Shown piece by piece: positions 5,180 to 13,024 of a DNA stretch of 13,134 nucleotides (the first letter of the stretch is position 1; each line of letters starts with the position of its first letter). The position numbers were made by a program, and so were the translations under genes. Under the pieces are notes generated by a model. The model had not been told where the DNA came from. It did not search any database and saw only the letters and a program-made list of their open reading frames with translations. Origin of the DNA: CALZFJ01 sp964459845 (GTDB lineage Bacteria; Bacteroidota; Bacteroidia; Bacteroidales; Muribaculaceae); the NCBI GenBank assembly GCA_964459845.1, contig CAYWOC010000044.1, forward strand, positions 1 to 13,134, given 5' to 3'.

Positions 5180-7951
5180 ATGGAATATAATTATAAAGAG
5201 ATTGAACAACGCTGGCAACAGTATTGGAAAGATCACAATACCTACAAGGCCGAGATTGACAATTCTCGCCCTAAGTACTATGTGCTCGACATGTTCCCTT
5301 ATCCTTCGGGTGCCGGGCTGCATGTGGGACACCCTCTTGGATATATTGCATCGGATATTTTTGCAAGATATAAACGTCTTCAAGGCTTCAATGTGCTTCA
5401 TCCTATGGGATATGACTCTTACGGACTTCCTGCCGAGCAATATGCCATACAGACTGGTCAGCACCCTGAGGTGACAACTGTGCAAAATATCAACCGCTAC
5501 CGTCAGCAGCTCGACAAAATAGGATTCTGCTATGACTGGAACCGCGAAATACGCACCTGCGACCCTAAATATTACAAGTGGACTCAGTGGGCATTCACAA
5601 AAATGTTCAATAGCTACTACGATACCAAGGAGGACAAGGCTCGCCCTATCGAAGAGCTTGTGAAGTTCTTTGAAAAAAACGGCAACATCAATGCTCCGGC
5701 TCACACTAATGCAAGCGATGAGTTCACAGCCGAGCAGTGGAACGCTATGAGCCAAGTGGAGAAGAACAACCGTCTTATGGACTACCGTATCGCTTATCTT
5801 GGCAACACTATGGTGAACTGGTGTCCGAAACTTGGAACGGTGCTTGCCAATGATGAGGTGAGCGAGGGCGTTTCGATTCGTGGCGGTTATCCTGTGGAGC
5901 AGAAGGTGATGTATCAGTGGTGCTTGCGTGTATCGGCTTATGCCGGACGCTTGCTCCGCGATCTCGACACTATCGACTGGACAGATTCTATCAAGGAAAC
6001 TCAGCGCAACTGGATAGGCTACAGTGAGGGTGCTGAGATGATTTTCAAGGTTGCCGGAAGCGACATCGACCTTAAGATTTTCACAACGCGTGCCGACACC
6101 ATATTTGGTGTGACATTCATGGTGCTTGCTCCTGAGAGCGAATATGTGGAAAGTGTAGTGACTGCCGACCAGAAAGCGGCTGTGGATAGCTACATCGACG
6201 AGGTGAAGCACAAGACTGAGCGTGAACGTCTGATTGAGAAAAAAGTGTCGGGCGTATTCTCTGGAAGTTATGCAATAAATCCTGTCACTGGGAAGCAGAT
6301 TCCTATCTATATAAGCGATTATGTGCTTGCCGGATATGGAACAGGTGCCATAATGGCTGTGCCGGCTCACGACAGCCGCGACTATGCTTTCGCTAAGCAC
6401 TTCGACTTGCCTATCATTCCGCTTATCGAGGGTGCTGATGTGAGCGAGGAGAGCTTTGATGCCAAAGAGGGCAAGATGGTGAATTCATCAAATGAGCGTC
6501 TGCAACTCGACGGTCTTGACGTGAAGGAAGCTATCGCTAAAACCAAGGTATTCATCGAAGAGGCTGGCATAGGCAAGGTGAAGGTGAATTATCGCCTGCG
6601 CGACGCTATATTCAGCCGTCAGCGTTACTGGGGTGAACCATTCCCAGTGTATTACGACGACAACAATCAGCCACAAGTACTCGACGAGAGCCAGCTTCCT
6701 CTTGAGCTTCCTGAAGTGGACAAGTTCTTGCCTACCGAGAGCGGTGAGCCTCCATTGGGGCGTGCCAAGAACTGGAAGACTGCCGACGGACATCCTTACG
6801 AGCTTTGCACAATGCCTGGATTTGCCGGCTCGTCGGCTTATTATTTGAGATATATGGATCCTCACAACGACAATGCGCTCGTGTCGAAGGAGGCTGATGA
6901 ATATTGGCGCAATGTGGATCTGTATGTGGGTGGAACTGAACATGCCACAGGACACTTGATATATAGCCGTTTCTGGAACAAGTTCCTCTATGACTATGGA
7001 TATGTATGCGAGCCAGAGCCATTCAAGAAGCTCATCAACCAAGGTATGATTCAGGGACGTTCAAACTTTGTATATCGCATCAAGGATACTAATAAGTTTG
7101 TGTCATATAATCTGAAGAAAGATTATGATGTCACCCCTATCCATGTGGATGTGAATATCGTCAGCAACGATGTTCTTGACATCGACAAGTTCCGCGCTTG
7201 GAGACCTGAATTCAATGATGCTGAGTTTGTGCTTGAAGACGGAAAGTATGTGTGCGGATATGCGGTGGAGAAGATGTCGAAATCAATGTTTAATGTTGTC
7301 AATCCTGATGATATAGTAGAGCGTTACGGTGCCGACACACTTCGCTTGTATGAGATGTTCCTCGGTCCTATCGAGCAGAGTAAGCCTTGGGACACAAACG
7401 GCATCGACGGAGTGAACCGCTTCTTGAAGAAATTGTGGGGACTTTTCTATAAGGGTGATGAACTTATGCTTGTGGATGAGAAACCGTCGGCAGAGGCTCT
7501 TAAATCGCTCCACAAGCTGATAAAGAAAGTGACATTCGACATAGAGCATTTCTCTTACAACACTTCGGTGAGCGCATTCATGATTTGTGTGAATGAGCTT
7601 AGCTCGATGAAGTGCCGCTATAAGGCTATTTATGAGGAACTCGTGGTGCTGCTTGCTCCATTTGCCCCACACATCGCCGAGGAGCTGTGGCACATTATGG
7701 GGCACGACACAACGGTGTGCGATGCCAAGTGGCCTGAGTGCAACGAGGCATATCTCGTTGAGGCTAATGTGAAATATGTGGTGTCGTTCAATGGAAAGGC
7801 CCGATTCAGCATAGATGTGCCTAACGGAACAGCTAAGGATGAAGTCGAGAGACTTGCTCTCACCAATCCTGCCGCCGAAAAGTGGGTTGAGGGAAAGACG
7901 CCTAAGAAGGTGATTGTGGTGCCTAACAAGATTGTCAATATTGTGATATAA
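5180..7951 (+). CDS. leuS: Leucyl-tRNA synthetase
   Basis: 923-residue class Ia aminoacyl-tRNA synthetase charging tRNA-Leu. The HIGH-type signature is HVGH (48-51) and the second signature is KMSKS (698-702). The inserted CP1 editing domain, which removes mischarged amino acids, carries TTRADTIFG (302-310) and the HDSRDY motif (397-402), in which D401 matches the aspartate needed for editing in E. coli LeuRS. It is longer than the E. coli enzyme (860 residues). Extra segments lie near residues 150-205 (VKFFEKNGNINAP...) and just before KMSKS (residues about 630-695); I take these to be lineage insertions. The start is ATG 5180. It follows nadA closely. Plus-strand G clearly exceeds C in this gene. 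Confidence 0.97.
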   Translation: MEYNYKEIEQRWQQYWKDHNTYKAEIDNSRPKYYVLDMFPYPSGAGLHVGHPLGYIASDIFARYKRLQGFNVLHPMGYDSYGLPAEQYAIQTGQHPEVTTVQNINRYRQQLDKIGFCYDWNREIRTCDPKYYKWTQWAFTKMFNSYYDTKEDKARPIEELVKFFEKNGNINAPAHTNASDEFTAEQWNAMSQVEKNNRLMDYRIAYLGNTMVNWCPKLGTVLANDEVSEGVSIRGGYPVEQKVMYQWCLRVSAYAGRLLRDLDTIDWTDSIKETQRNWIGYSEGAEMIFKVAGSDIDLKIFTTRADTIFGVTFMVLAPESEYVESVVTADQKAAVDSYIDEVKHKTERERLIEKKVSGVFSGSYAINPVTGKQIPIYISDYVLAGYGTGAIMAVPAHDSRDYAFAKHFDLPIIPLIEGADVSEESFDAKEGKMVNSSNERLQLDGLDVKEAIAKTKVFIEEAGIGKVKVNYRLRDAIFSRQRYWGEPFPVYYDDNNQPQVLDESQLPLELPEVDKFLPTESGEPPLGRAKNWKTADGHPYELCTMPGFAGSSAYYLRYMDPHNDNALVSKEADEYWRNVDLYVGGTEHATGHLIYSRFWNKFLYDYGYVCEPEPFKKLINQGMIQGRSNFVYRIKDTNKFVSYNLKKDYDVTPIHVDVNIVSNDVLDIDKFRAWRPEFNDAEFVLEDGKYVCGYAVEKMSKSMFNVVNPDDIVERYGADTLRLYEMFLGPIEQSKPWDTNGIDGVNRFLKKLWGLFYKGDELMLVDEKPSAEALKSLHKLIKKVTFDIEHFSYNTSVSAFMICVNELSSMKCRYKAIYEELVVLLAPFAPHIAEELWHIMGHDTTVCDAKWPECNEAYLVEANVKYVVSFNGKARFSIDVPNGTAKDEVERLALTNPAAEKWVEGKTPKKVIVVPNKIVNIVI

Positions 7952-7988
7952 TATTAGGACTACGCAAGTAAAGTATATGAAATTCATT

Positions 7989-8036
7989 CAAAGATATGGA
8001 TTGGAACTCTATGATGTGTGCCGATTCATATCTTTG
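7989..8036. promoter_or_regulatory. 10-base inverted repeat made of two -7 elements, between leuS and rdgB
   Basis: CAAAGATATG (7989-7998) is the exact reverse complement of CATATCTTTG (8027-8036), with 28 bases between them. The right arm holds TATCTTTG (8029-8036), a -7 match about 20 bases before the rdgB start, followed by TTTT. It may be the rdgB promoter, an operator, or a weak terminator for leuS; the AT-rich stem and long loop make a strong terminator unlikely. Confidence 0.45.
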
Positions 8037-8056
8037 TTTTAATAATAAGATAATAT

Positions 8057-8638
8057 ATGAGAGAAATAGTTTTTGCCACAAATAATGCCAACAAACTTCG
8101 TGAGTTGCGCGAAATCACCAGCGAAAGCGACATAAAGATTCTCAGCCTTGCCGACATCGACTGTCATGAGGATATACCCGAGACGGCTGACACTATCGAG
8201 GGGAATGCCATCATTAAGGCAAAGCATGTGAAGGAGAAATATGGTTATGACTGTTTTGCCGACGACACTGGGCTTGAGATAGAGGCTCTGAATGGTGAAC
8301 CGGGTGTGTATTCTGCCCGTTATGCGGGTGAGGAATGCAACAGTGAGCGCAATATCGACAAGGTGCTCAAAGGACTTGAAAACGCCTCAAACCGCTCGGC
8401 ACGCTTCCGCACTGCAATAGCATTGTGCCAAGGTGATGATGTGAAGATATTTGAGGGTGAAGTGAGAGGCTCTATTCTTGCCGAGCGTCACGGCACTGGC
8501 GGATTCGGATACGACAGCATATTCAAGCCCGATGAGGCTGATTGCAGCTTTGCGCAGATGACTACCGTGCAGAAGAACAGCATAAGCCATCGTGGCAGGG
8601 CTGTGGCGGCACTTATGAAGCATCTGTTGAACAATTGA
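8057..8638 (+). CDS. rdgB: Non-canonical purine NTP pyrophosphatase (RdgB/HAM1 family)
   Basis: 193-residue cytoplasmic enzyme that hydrolyses dITP, ITP and XTP to monophosphates and so keeps deaminated purines out of DNA and RNA. Family motifs are FATNNANK (6-13), FADDTGLEIEALNGEPGVYSARYAG (67-91) with the metal-binding/catalytic aspartate pair at 69-70, GGFGYDSIF (148-156) and SHRGRA (177-182), which contacts the base. Length is typical. The start is ATG 8057 and there is no rival start nearby. It lies 105 bases after leuS with its own likely promoter, and ends before a two-way terminator shared with tRNA-Pro. Confidence 0.95.
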   Translation: MREIVFATNNANKLRELREITSESDIKILSLADIDCHEDIPETADTIEGNAIIKAKHVKEKYGYDCFADDTGLEIEALNGEPGVYSARYAGEECNSERNIDKVLKGLENASNRSARFRTAIALCQGDDVKIFEGEVRGSILAERHGTGGFGYDSIFKPDEADCSFAQMTTVQKNSISHRGRAVAALMKHLLNN

Positions 8639-8685
8639 AAATATTGCCCCCATTTTCCACAGCAAAAATAGAGACGTGAGAAAAT

Positions 8686-8721
8686 AAAAAAGCAGGAATC
8701 AATGAAAATTCCTGCTTTTTT
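8686..8721. terminator. Two-way intrinsic terminator between rdgB and tRNA-Pro
   Basis: Arms 8686-8699 (AAAAAAGCAGGAAT) and 8708-8721 are perfectly complementary over 14 bases with an 8-base loop. T-runs lie on the 3' side on both strands. It would end rdgB (plus) and tRNA-Pro (minus, whose gene ends two bases away). Confidence 0.9.
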
Positions 8722-8722
8722 G

Positions 8723-8796
8723 TCGGGGTGAGAAGACTCGAACTTCCGACCTCCACGTCCCGAACGTGGCGCGCTAGCCAACTGTGCTACACCCCG
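8723..8796 (-). tRNA. tRNA-Pro (anticodon CGG)
   Basis: 74 bases that fold as a full cloverleaf. The acceptor is CGGGGTG/CACCCCG, the D arm GCAC...GCGC, the anticodon stem CCACG/CGTGG with loop TTCGGGA, and the T arm GGAAG-TTCGAGT-CTTCT, with discriminator A. The anticodon CGG (8760-8762 on the plus strand) reads proline CCG. The terminal CCA is not encoded (the discriminator is followed by CAA), so it must be added after transcription. Transcription is leftward, convergent with rdgB and divergent from argF'. Confidence 0.96.
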
Positions 8797-8813
8797 TAGC
8801 CTTATTACGGCTG

Positions 8814-8845
8814 CAAAGATAATATATTTCTGCAACACTTACAAA
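8814..8845 (-). promoter_or_regulatory. tRNA-Pro promoter
   Basis: On the minus strand, TTTG (8842-8845) precedes TATCTTTG (8814-8821) by 20 bases, a good match to the Bacteroidota promoter. The start point would be about 10 bases before the tRNA 5' end. Confidence 0.7.
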
Positions 8846-8883
8846 AAAATTCATCAGCTTGTTTTGAAATTTTAGGGAGATTG

Positions 8884-8916
8884 TTTGCCATAGATAAAAG
8901 AAAAATTACTAACTTG
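8884..8916 (+). promoter_or_regulatory. Possible argF' promoter
   Basis: TTTG (8884-8887) is followed after 22 bases by TAACTTG (8910-8916), which lacks one T of TAnnTTTG. It lies about 40 bases before the argF' ATG. No ArgR-type operator could be recognised. Confidence 0.35.
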
Positions 8917-8957
8917 CCACCCAAAAGATTTATAAACATATATATTTATATTTGGTT

Positions 8958-9917
8958 ATGAGATATTTTAAGTCAGTGAAAGATATAGGCGACTTGAATG
9001 TCGCTGTGAAAGAGGCTCTTGAGGTGAAATCCAATCGCTTTGCCTACAAGTCGCTCGGTGAGAACAAGACGCTGTTGATGATTTTCTTCAATTCATCGTT
9101 GCGTACGCGCCTCAGCACCCAAAAGGCTGCTATGAACCTCGGAATGAATGTGATTGTGCTTGATGTGAATCAAGGCGCATGGAAACTTGAGACTGAGCGC
9201 GGCGTGATAATGGACAGCGACAAGCCTGAGCATCTGCTTGAAGCCATTCCTGTGATGGGTTGCTATTGCGATGTGATAGGTGTGCGCTCGTTTGCACGCT
9301 TTGAAAGCAAGAAAGATGACTATGAGGAGAAGATTCTCAATCAGTTCATCAAGTATTCGGGTCGCCCTGTGTTTGCCATGGAAACTGCCACAGTGCATCC
9401 TTTGCAGAGCTTCGCCGACCTTATCACCATCGAGGAGCATAAGACTGTGGCTCGTCCTAAAGTTGTCATGACGTGGGCGCCTCATCCTAAGGCTCTTCCA
9501 CAAGCTGTGCCAAACTCATTTGCCGAATGGATGAATGCCGCAGGCTATGACTTTGTAATCACTCATCCGCATGGATATGAGCTTGACCCGAAGTTTGTGG
9601 GCAATGCTAAGGTGGAATATGATCAGGACAAAGCTCTTGCAGGAGCCGACTTCGTGTATGCTAAAAACTGGTCGGCATACGCTGATCCTAATTATGGAAA
9701 GGTGATAAGCGGCGACCGCAGTTGGACTGTCACCACCGATAAGATGGCTCTCACCAACAACGCGTACTTTATGCACTGCTTGCCAGTGCGCCGCAATATG
9801 ATTGTGAGCGACGATGTGATAGAGAGCGAGCGTTCACTCGTTATTCCTGAGGCGGCCAACCGCGAGATTTCGGCGCAGGTGGTGCTTAAGCGCATACTTG
9901 AAGAATTAAACCATTGA
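8958..9917 (+). CDS. argF': N-succinylornithine (N-acetylornithine-type) carbamoyltransferase ArgF'
   Basis: 319-residue transcarbamylase using carbamoyl phosphate and an N-acylated ornithine to make N-acylcitrulline in the arginine pathway variant of Bacteroidota and Xanthomonads. The carbamoyl-phosphate loop is FFNSSLRTRLS (43-53), differing from the STRT of ordinary ornithine transcarbamylases. HPLQSFADL and HCLPVRRN are also present. Residue 90 is proline in DKPEHLLEA. From memory of the structural work, this position decides the substrate: glutamate (E92) in the Xanthomonas N-acetylornithine enzyme, proline (P90) in the Bacteroides fragilis N-succinylornithine enzyme. Succinylornithine is therefore the likelier substrate. 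I start at ATG 8958; TTG 8952 is also in frame but unneeded. The next gene begins 6 bases after the stop. Confidence 0.93.
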   Translation: MRYFKSVKDIGDLNVAVKEALEVKSNRFAYKSLGENKTLLMIFFNSSLRTRLSTQKAAMNLGMNVIVLDVNQGAWKLETERGVIMDSDKPEHLLEAIPVMGCYCDVIGVRSFARFESKKDDYEEKILNQFIKYSGRPVFAMETATVHPLQSFADLITIEEHKTVARPKVVMTWAPHPKALPQAVPNSFAEWMNAAGYDFVITHPHGYELDPKFVGNAKVEYDQDKALAGADFVYAKNWSAYADPNYGKVISGDRSWTVTTDKMALTNNAYFMHCLPVRRNMIVSDDVIESERSLVIPEAANREISAQVVLKRILEELNH

Positions 9918-9923
9918 TAAACG

Positions 9924-11117
9924 ATGAAAAAGAGATTGTTCATATTTGTTGCAGTCGTGGTGGCGATGTTAAACTGTACCGCTGCCGACACTGCCGATGT
10001 GATGCAGTGGAGCGAGCGCAGCCTGAAATGGAGCGATTTCCGAGGCGAATCGGTGATGGGCGGAGGTAATTCCTATATGAAGACCGAACTCGACCTCACA
10101 GCCTATCAGAACGTGAATAAGGGCAGTTCTACGATTAATCTCGGAACTGTGGCTAAGATGTATCGCACAAAGTCGTTTGCCGGCGACTCATTGAAGCAGA
10201 CCCGCCAGCGTTTGCGCTATCACCAGTTGCAGTTTGATGTGCTTGAGGTGATGCGCCGTCGCCTTCAGAGCGATCTCAATAGCGGAATGCACGGAATTGA
10301 TGCCGACAATCGCCTTAACTACTACCGCAACCTGTATTCCGAGCAGCTTCGTGCCATTGATGATGAGACAAAAAACGGCACCGACGACCACAAGTTGCAG
10401 GAGTGGGAGTATTTCACCCGTAAAAATCTCGACGAGATGGGGCTGCCTCCAGTTCCCACAGTGGAGCCGAGTGATTTCAGTTATGGGTTGTTCATAGGTC
10501 TTGGAGGATTGTTTCCGACGGGTACTGCAAAGGACTATTTCGGAGGGTGCTTCACGTTTACAGCCGGTCTCACAGGCGGTTATAAGCGGCTAAAGCTGAA
10601 AGCATTGATTGAATATGGGCAGCCACGGTTCAATGAGCCGAATGTGTTTGGCGTGAAAGATGCCGAAGGACGCGACATACAGTCGTCGGTAAACTCCAAT
10701 GCGTCGTATCTCGGAATATCGGCGTCGCTCGGATACAGCATTGTAGATACTAAGCGTTTTGCGGTCACTCCACATGCTGGCATATACTGGAGCAATTATG
10801 GATGGAATGTGGGCAATTACAAGTGGGTGAAGCCCGAGGACAAGGATGAGATGGAGCAGCAGTTTATAAACGCCGAAAAAAAGAGTCTTAAGAACTTTAA
10901 TTGGATGGCTGGCATCGATTTCGATATAAAGATACATTCCTATGTCACCAACACGCCTTTTCTGTTTGGTCGCCGCGAGCAGCTCACTTCGATGGTTCGC
11001 ATCACGCCCTATGTGGCGCATGGAGTGTATTCCAAGTCGTCATCCGATCTGCAGGGCTATCAGATAGGTTTTACGGTATCGTATGTTGGAATAGCTAAGA
11101 CATTGCGATTGAAATAA
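9924..11117 (+). CDS. Secreted/outer-membrane protein: DUF922-like degenerate metallopeptidase domain plus predicted beta-barrel
   Basis: 397 residues. Residues 1-21 look like a signal peptide (MKKR, hydrophobic FIFVAVVVAML, then NCTAA before DTADV); C18 is not in a good lipobox. Residues 28-120 resemble DUF922-type zinc proteases: WSERSLKWSDFRGE (29-42) at the front and RYHQLQFDVLEVMRRRL (98-114), which lines up with the family's HEQxHFDIxExxARKL helix. The zinc-binding HExxH reads Y-H-Q-L-Q here, so both histidines and the glutamate are lost and catalysis is unlikely. Residues 140-175 are charged and helical. From about 185 on, alternating hydrophobic/polar segments rich in G, Y and F (YGLFIGLGGLF, FTFTAGLTGGY, YLGISASLGYS) suggest a small outer-membrane barrel of about eight strands. 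It is probably co-transcribed with argF' (6-base gap). The family call is from memory and the function is unknown. Confidence 0.7.
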   Translation: MKKRLFIFVAVVVAMLNCTAADTADVMQWSERSLKWSDFRGESVMGGGNSYMKTELDLTAYQNVNKGSSTINLGTVAKMYRTKSFAGDSLKQTRQRLRYHQLQFDVLEVMRRRLQSDLNSGMHGIDADNRLNYYRNLYSEQLRAIDDETKNGTDDHKLQEWEYFTRKNLDEMGLPPVPTVEPSDFSYGLFIGLGGLFPTGTAKDYFGGCFTFTAGLTGGYKRLKLKALIEYGQPRFNEPNVFGVKDAEGRDIQSSVNSNASYLGISASLGYSIVDTKRFAVTPHAGIYWSNYGWNVGNYKWVKPEDKDEMEQQFINAEKKSLKNFNWMAGIDFDIKIHSYVTNTPFLFGRREQLTSMVRITPYVAHGVYSKSSSDLQGYQIGFTVSYVGIAKTLRLK

Positions 11118-11827
11118 CAAGGAATGACATAAAATAAGCCAAAATCTGTCAAAAGATTTTGGCTTATTTTATATTTCGCAATGAATAGTTCCAGTCCAGT
11201 TCCTTGCATCACAATCTCTCGTGCTATCACCTCCTCTTTGGTGTTGTATGGTAAAAGTTTCTTAACACGTTTAGATATAAAAGAATTAATTCTCATAAGA
11301 AATAAATGAATATAATTTAAATTACTATTTAATACAATCTCTACGGCATTATCATAAATGCTGCTGAAATAGGATATTTTATTTCCAAAGTCTGCAAGGG
11401 GAATTCCTACTTCTGCCCCAGCTACACTTAAAGTCAATCCATATCCCACTAAAGCTGTTATGTCTCCAATATTCTGCAAACCTTTCGCCATTGAAGAGTC
11501 ATGCAGATAATGAGCTGTAATGCTGAATTCACCATCAAACATCCTGTAAGTATTGTAGGTGAACCTGTACATTTCATTTGTCACATCCGAATTTTCAATC
11601 ACATCTCCTGTAATTTCTATAAAATCCGAATAACTTAATAAATTTGAGAAATTTGATACGGAAAAAATAAGAATGTCTTCACCAGAATTCCCATAAGAGA
11701 TATATTTTATTTTTTATTTATACAATACATCTCCGTTTTGGGGCAAATTGTATTCTTTGGTGACAGTCATCTGTGCCAATATCCAACTTCCCCCAAAAAG
11801 GAATAACGTTGTCAGACAAACTTTCAT
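11060..11827 (-). pseudogene. Broken secreted-protein gene with an in-frame stop and a lost 3' end
   Basis: ATG 11827 starts a signal peptide (MKVCLTTLFLFGGSWILAQ) followed by TVTKEYNLPQNGDVLYK. TAA at 11714-11716 (codon 38) then interrupts the frame. The same frame continues open for over 200 codons: KIKYISYGNSGEDILIF..., then HYLHDSSMAKGLQNIGDITALVGYG and a glycine/alanine-rich stretch (LTLSVAGAEVGIPLADFGNKIS). The codon could have been CAA (Gln) before a C-to-T change. Downstream the frame reads through the terminator at 11129-11172 and antisense into the neighbouring gene, stopping at 11060-11062, so the true C-terminus was probably deleted. The N-terminal part is like a class of secreted Bacteroidota proteins; the second part recalls the linker before toxin tips in Rhs-type proteins, which is only a resemblance. 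It begins 3 bases after the GNAT gene's stop, so it was second in that operon. GTG 11602 could restart translation. Confidence 0.6.
11129..11172. terminator. Two-way intrinsic terminator
   Basis: A perfect 19-base stem (11129-11147 with 11154-11172, around AAGCCAAAATCT) closes a 6-base loop and has A/T-rich flanks on both sides. It starts 11 bases after the DUF922-like gene's stop and would also stop minus-strand transcription coming from the GNAT operon. Confidence 0.88.
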
Positions 11828-11830
11828 ATT

Positions 11831-12964
11831 TTATTTTATTGCTTTTTTGTAGGCGCGGCGGCGTTTGTGCTGCTCGGTGTCGAAGTATTGCCATTGCGAC
11901 TGAACTCGCTGGTTCACTTCAAGCTCGGGGTTGCTTTCTGCATATTTGTAGCCGTTCTTTATGAAATAAGGGATAAGGTCGGTGAAAAGCAGCGCATTCA
12001 CGCCCTTGCTCTGGTATTCGGGCTTGATAGCCACAAGCAGAAGATCCACAACGTCGTTTTGGCATTTAAGAGCTTTCAGCAGATGTGTCCATCCAAATGG
12101 GAACAAGCGTCCGCGGCTTTTGATGAGAGCTTTCGACAGCGACGGCATGGCTATGCCCACACCTATGAGGTTCTTCTCCTTATCTACGATGAGCGACACG
12201 TTGTCGAGGCGCAGCACAGGGATGTACATATTGATGTAATGGTCGATTTGCCGAGGAGTGAGCGGAGAATATCCGTATAGGTCTTTATAAGCCTCGTTGA
12301 TGAGCTTGAAGATTTCCTGCCCATAGTCTTTCACGAGCTTCTTGGCGTTTGTGTATTTCGGTGTGTCGAGTTCATATTTGCGCTTTATGATGTCGCTGAT
12401 GCGCGCGTAACGCTCGGGTATGGCATCAGGCACAGCCATACGGAATTCAATCCAGTCGATGTCTTTCTCGAATCCGAGAGCCTCGATGTGCTGTTGATAG
12501 TAGGGATAATTGTAGATGGTCGCCATGGTGCTTTCTTTATCGAAGCCTTCGATCAGCATCCCTTCGGGATCCATGTCGGTGAATCCGAGCGGACCCACAA
12601 TTTGGTTCATTCCTTTTGCCTTGCCCCACTTTTCCACAGCATCGAAGAGAGCTGCGCTCACCTCGCGGTCGTCGATGAAATCCACGAAACCGAAGCGCAC
12701 CGATTTCTCGCCAGTCTTTTGGTTCACTGCATTATTGATGATGCCAGCAATGCGTCCCACAGGCTTTCCGTCGCGGTAAGCCATAAAATATGCGCTTTCA
12801 CAGAAGTCGAAAGCCGGGTTCTTGGCAGGGGTCAATGTGTTTATTTCGTCCATCACAAGTGAAGGGACGTAGTATTTATTGTCTTTATAAAGGTCAATAC
12901 CGAAATTTACGAATTTCTTCAACACTCCTCTCGAAGTGTCTAATCTGCGTATTTCTAAAGCCAT
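11831..12964 (-). CDS. GNAT-fold protein of unknown substrate
   Basis: 377 residues, starting at ATG 12964. It resembles a broadly distributed uncharacterised N-acetyltransferase-like family (YghO-like). The C-terminal half carries a GNAT motif A-like segment, VDLLLVAIKPEYQSKGVNALL (306-326, with Q318 and G321 in the Q-x-x-G position of the acetyl-CoA pyrophosphate loop), then YKYAESNPELEVNQRVQSQW (339-358). The N-terminal half (residues about 57-170) has a second GNAT-like core, YFMAYRDGKPVGRIAGIIN, followed by GPLGFTDMDPEGMLIEGF, a signature of this group. No signal peptide is visible, so it is probably cytoplasmic. The substrate is unknown. It heads a two-gene unit whose second member (11060-11827) is broken. 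Although it is coded on the minus strand, the plus strand here still has more G than C, showing the skew is not set by gene direction. Confidence 0.85.
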   Translation of the reverse strand: MALEIRRLDTSRGVLKKFVNFGIDLYKDNKYYVPSLVMDEINTLTPAKNPAFDFCESAYFMAYRDGKPVGRIAGIINNAVNQKTGEKSVRFGFVDFIDDREVSAALFDAVEKWGKAKGMNQIVGPLGFTDMDPEGMLIEGFDKESTMATIYNYPYYQQHIEALGFEKDIDWIEFRMAVPDAIPERYARISDIIKRKYELDTPKYTNAKKLVKDYGQEIFKLINEAYKDLYGYSPLTPRQIDHYINMYIPVLRLDNVSLIVDKEKNLIGVGIAMPSLSKALIKSRGRLFPFGWTHLLKALKCQNDVVDLLLVAIKPEYQSKGVNALLFTDLIPYFIKNGYKYAESNPELEVNQRVQSQWQYFDTEQHKRRRAYKKAIK

Positions 12965-12993
12965 ATATATTTATGTTCTTATTAATTAGCCTA

Positions 12994-13024
12994 CAAAGAT
13001 AGTGCAAATCGGATGTGTAAGCAA
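12994..13024 (-). promoter_or_regulatory. Promoter of the GNAT operon
   Basis: TATCTTTG on the minus strand (12994-13001) is a full -7 match. TTG (13022-13024) lies 20 bases upstream as a partial -33 element. It is 30 bases before the GNAT ATG. Confidence 0.55.

Noticed and set aside
5096..6400. Long minus-strand open frame (434 residues) opposite leuS, and a 275-residue one at 4107-4934 opposite nadA
   Set aside because: Both are antisense to confidently identified genes, rich in His, Cys and Arg as expected for complementary-strand shadows, and show no known motifs.
11129..11172. Hairpin as an insertion-sequence terminal repeat
   Set aside because: The two arms are only six bases apart with T-runs on both sides and no transposase is present; a two-way terminator explains it.
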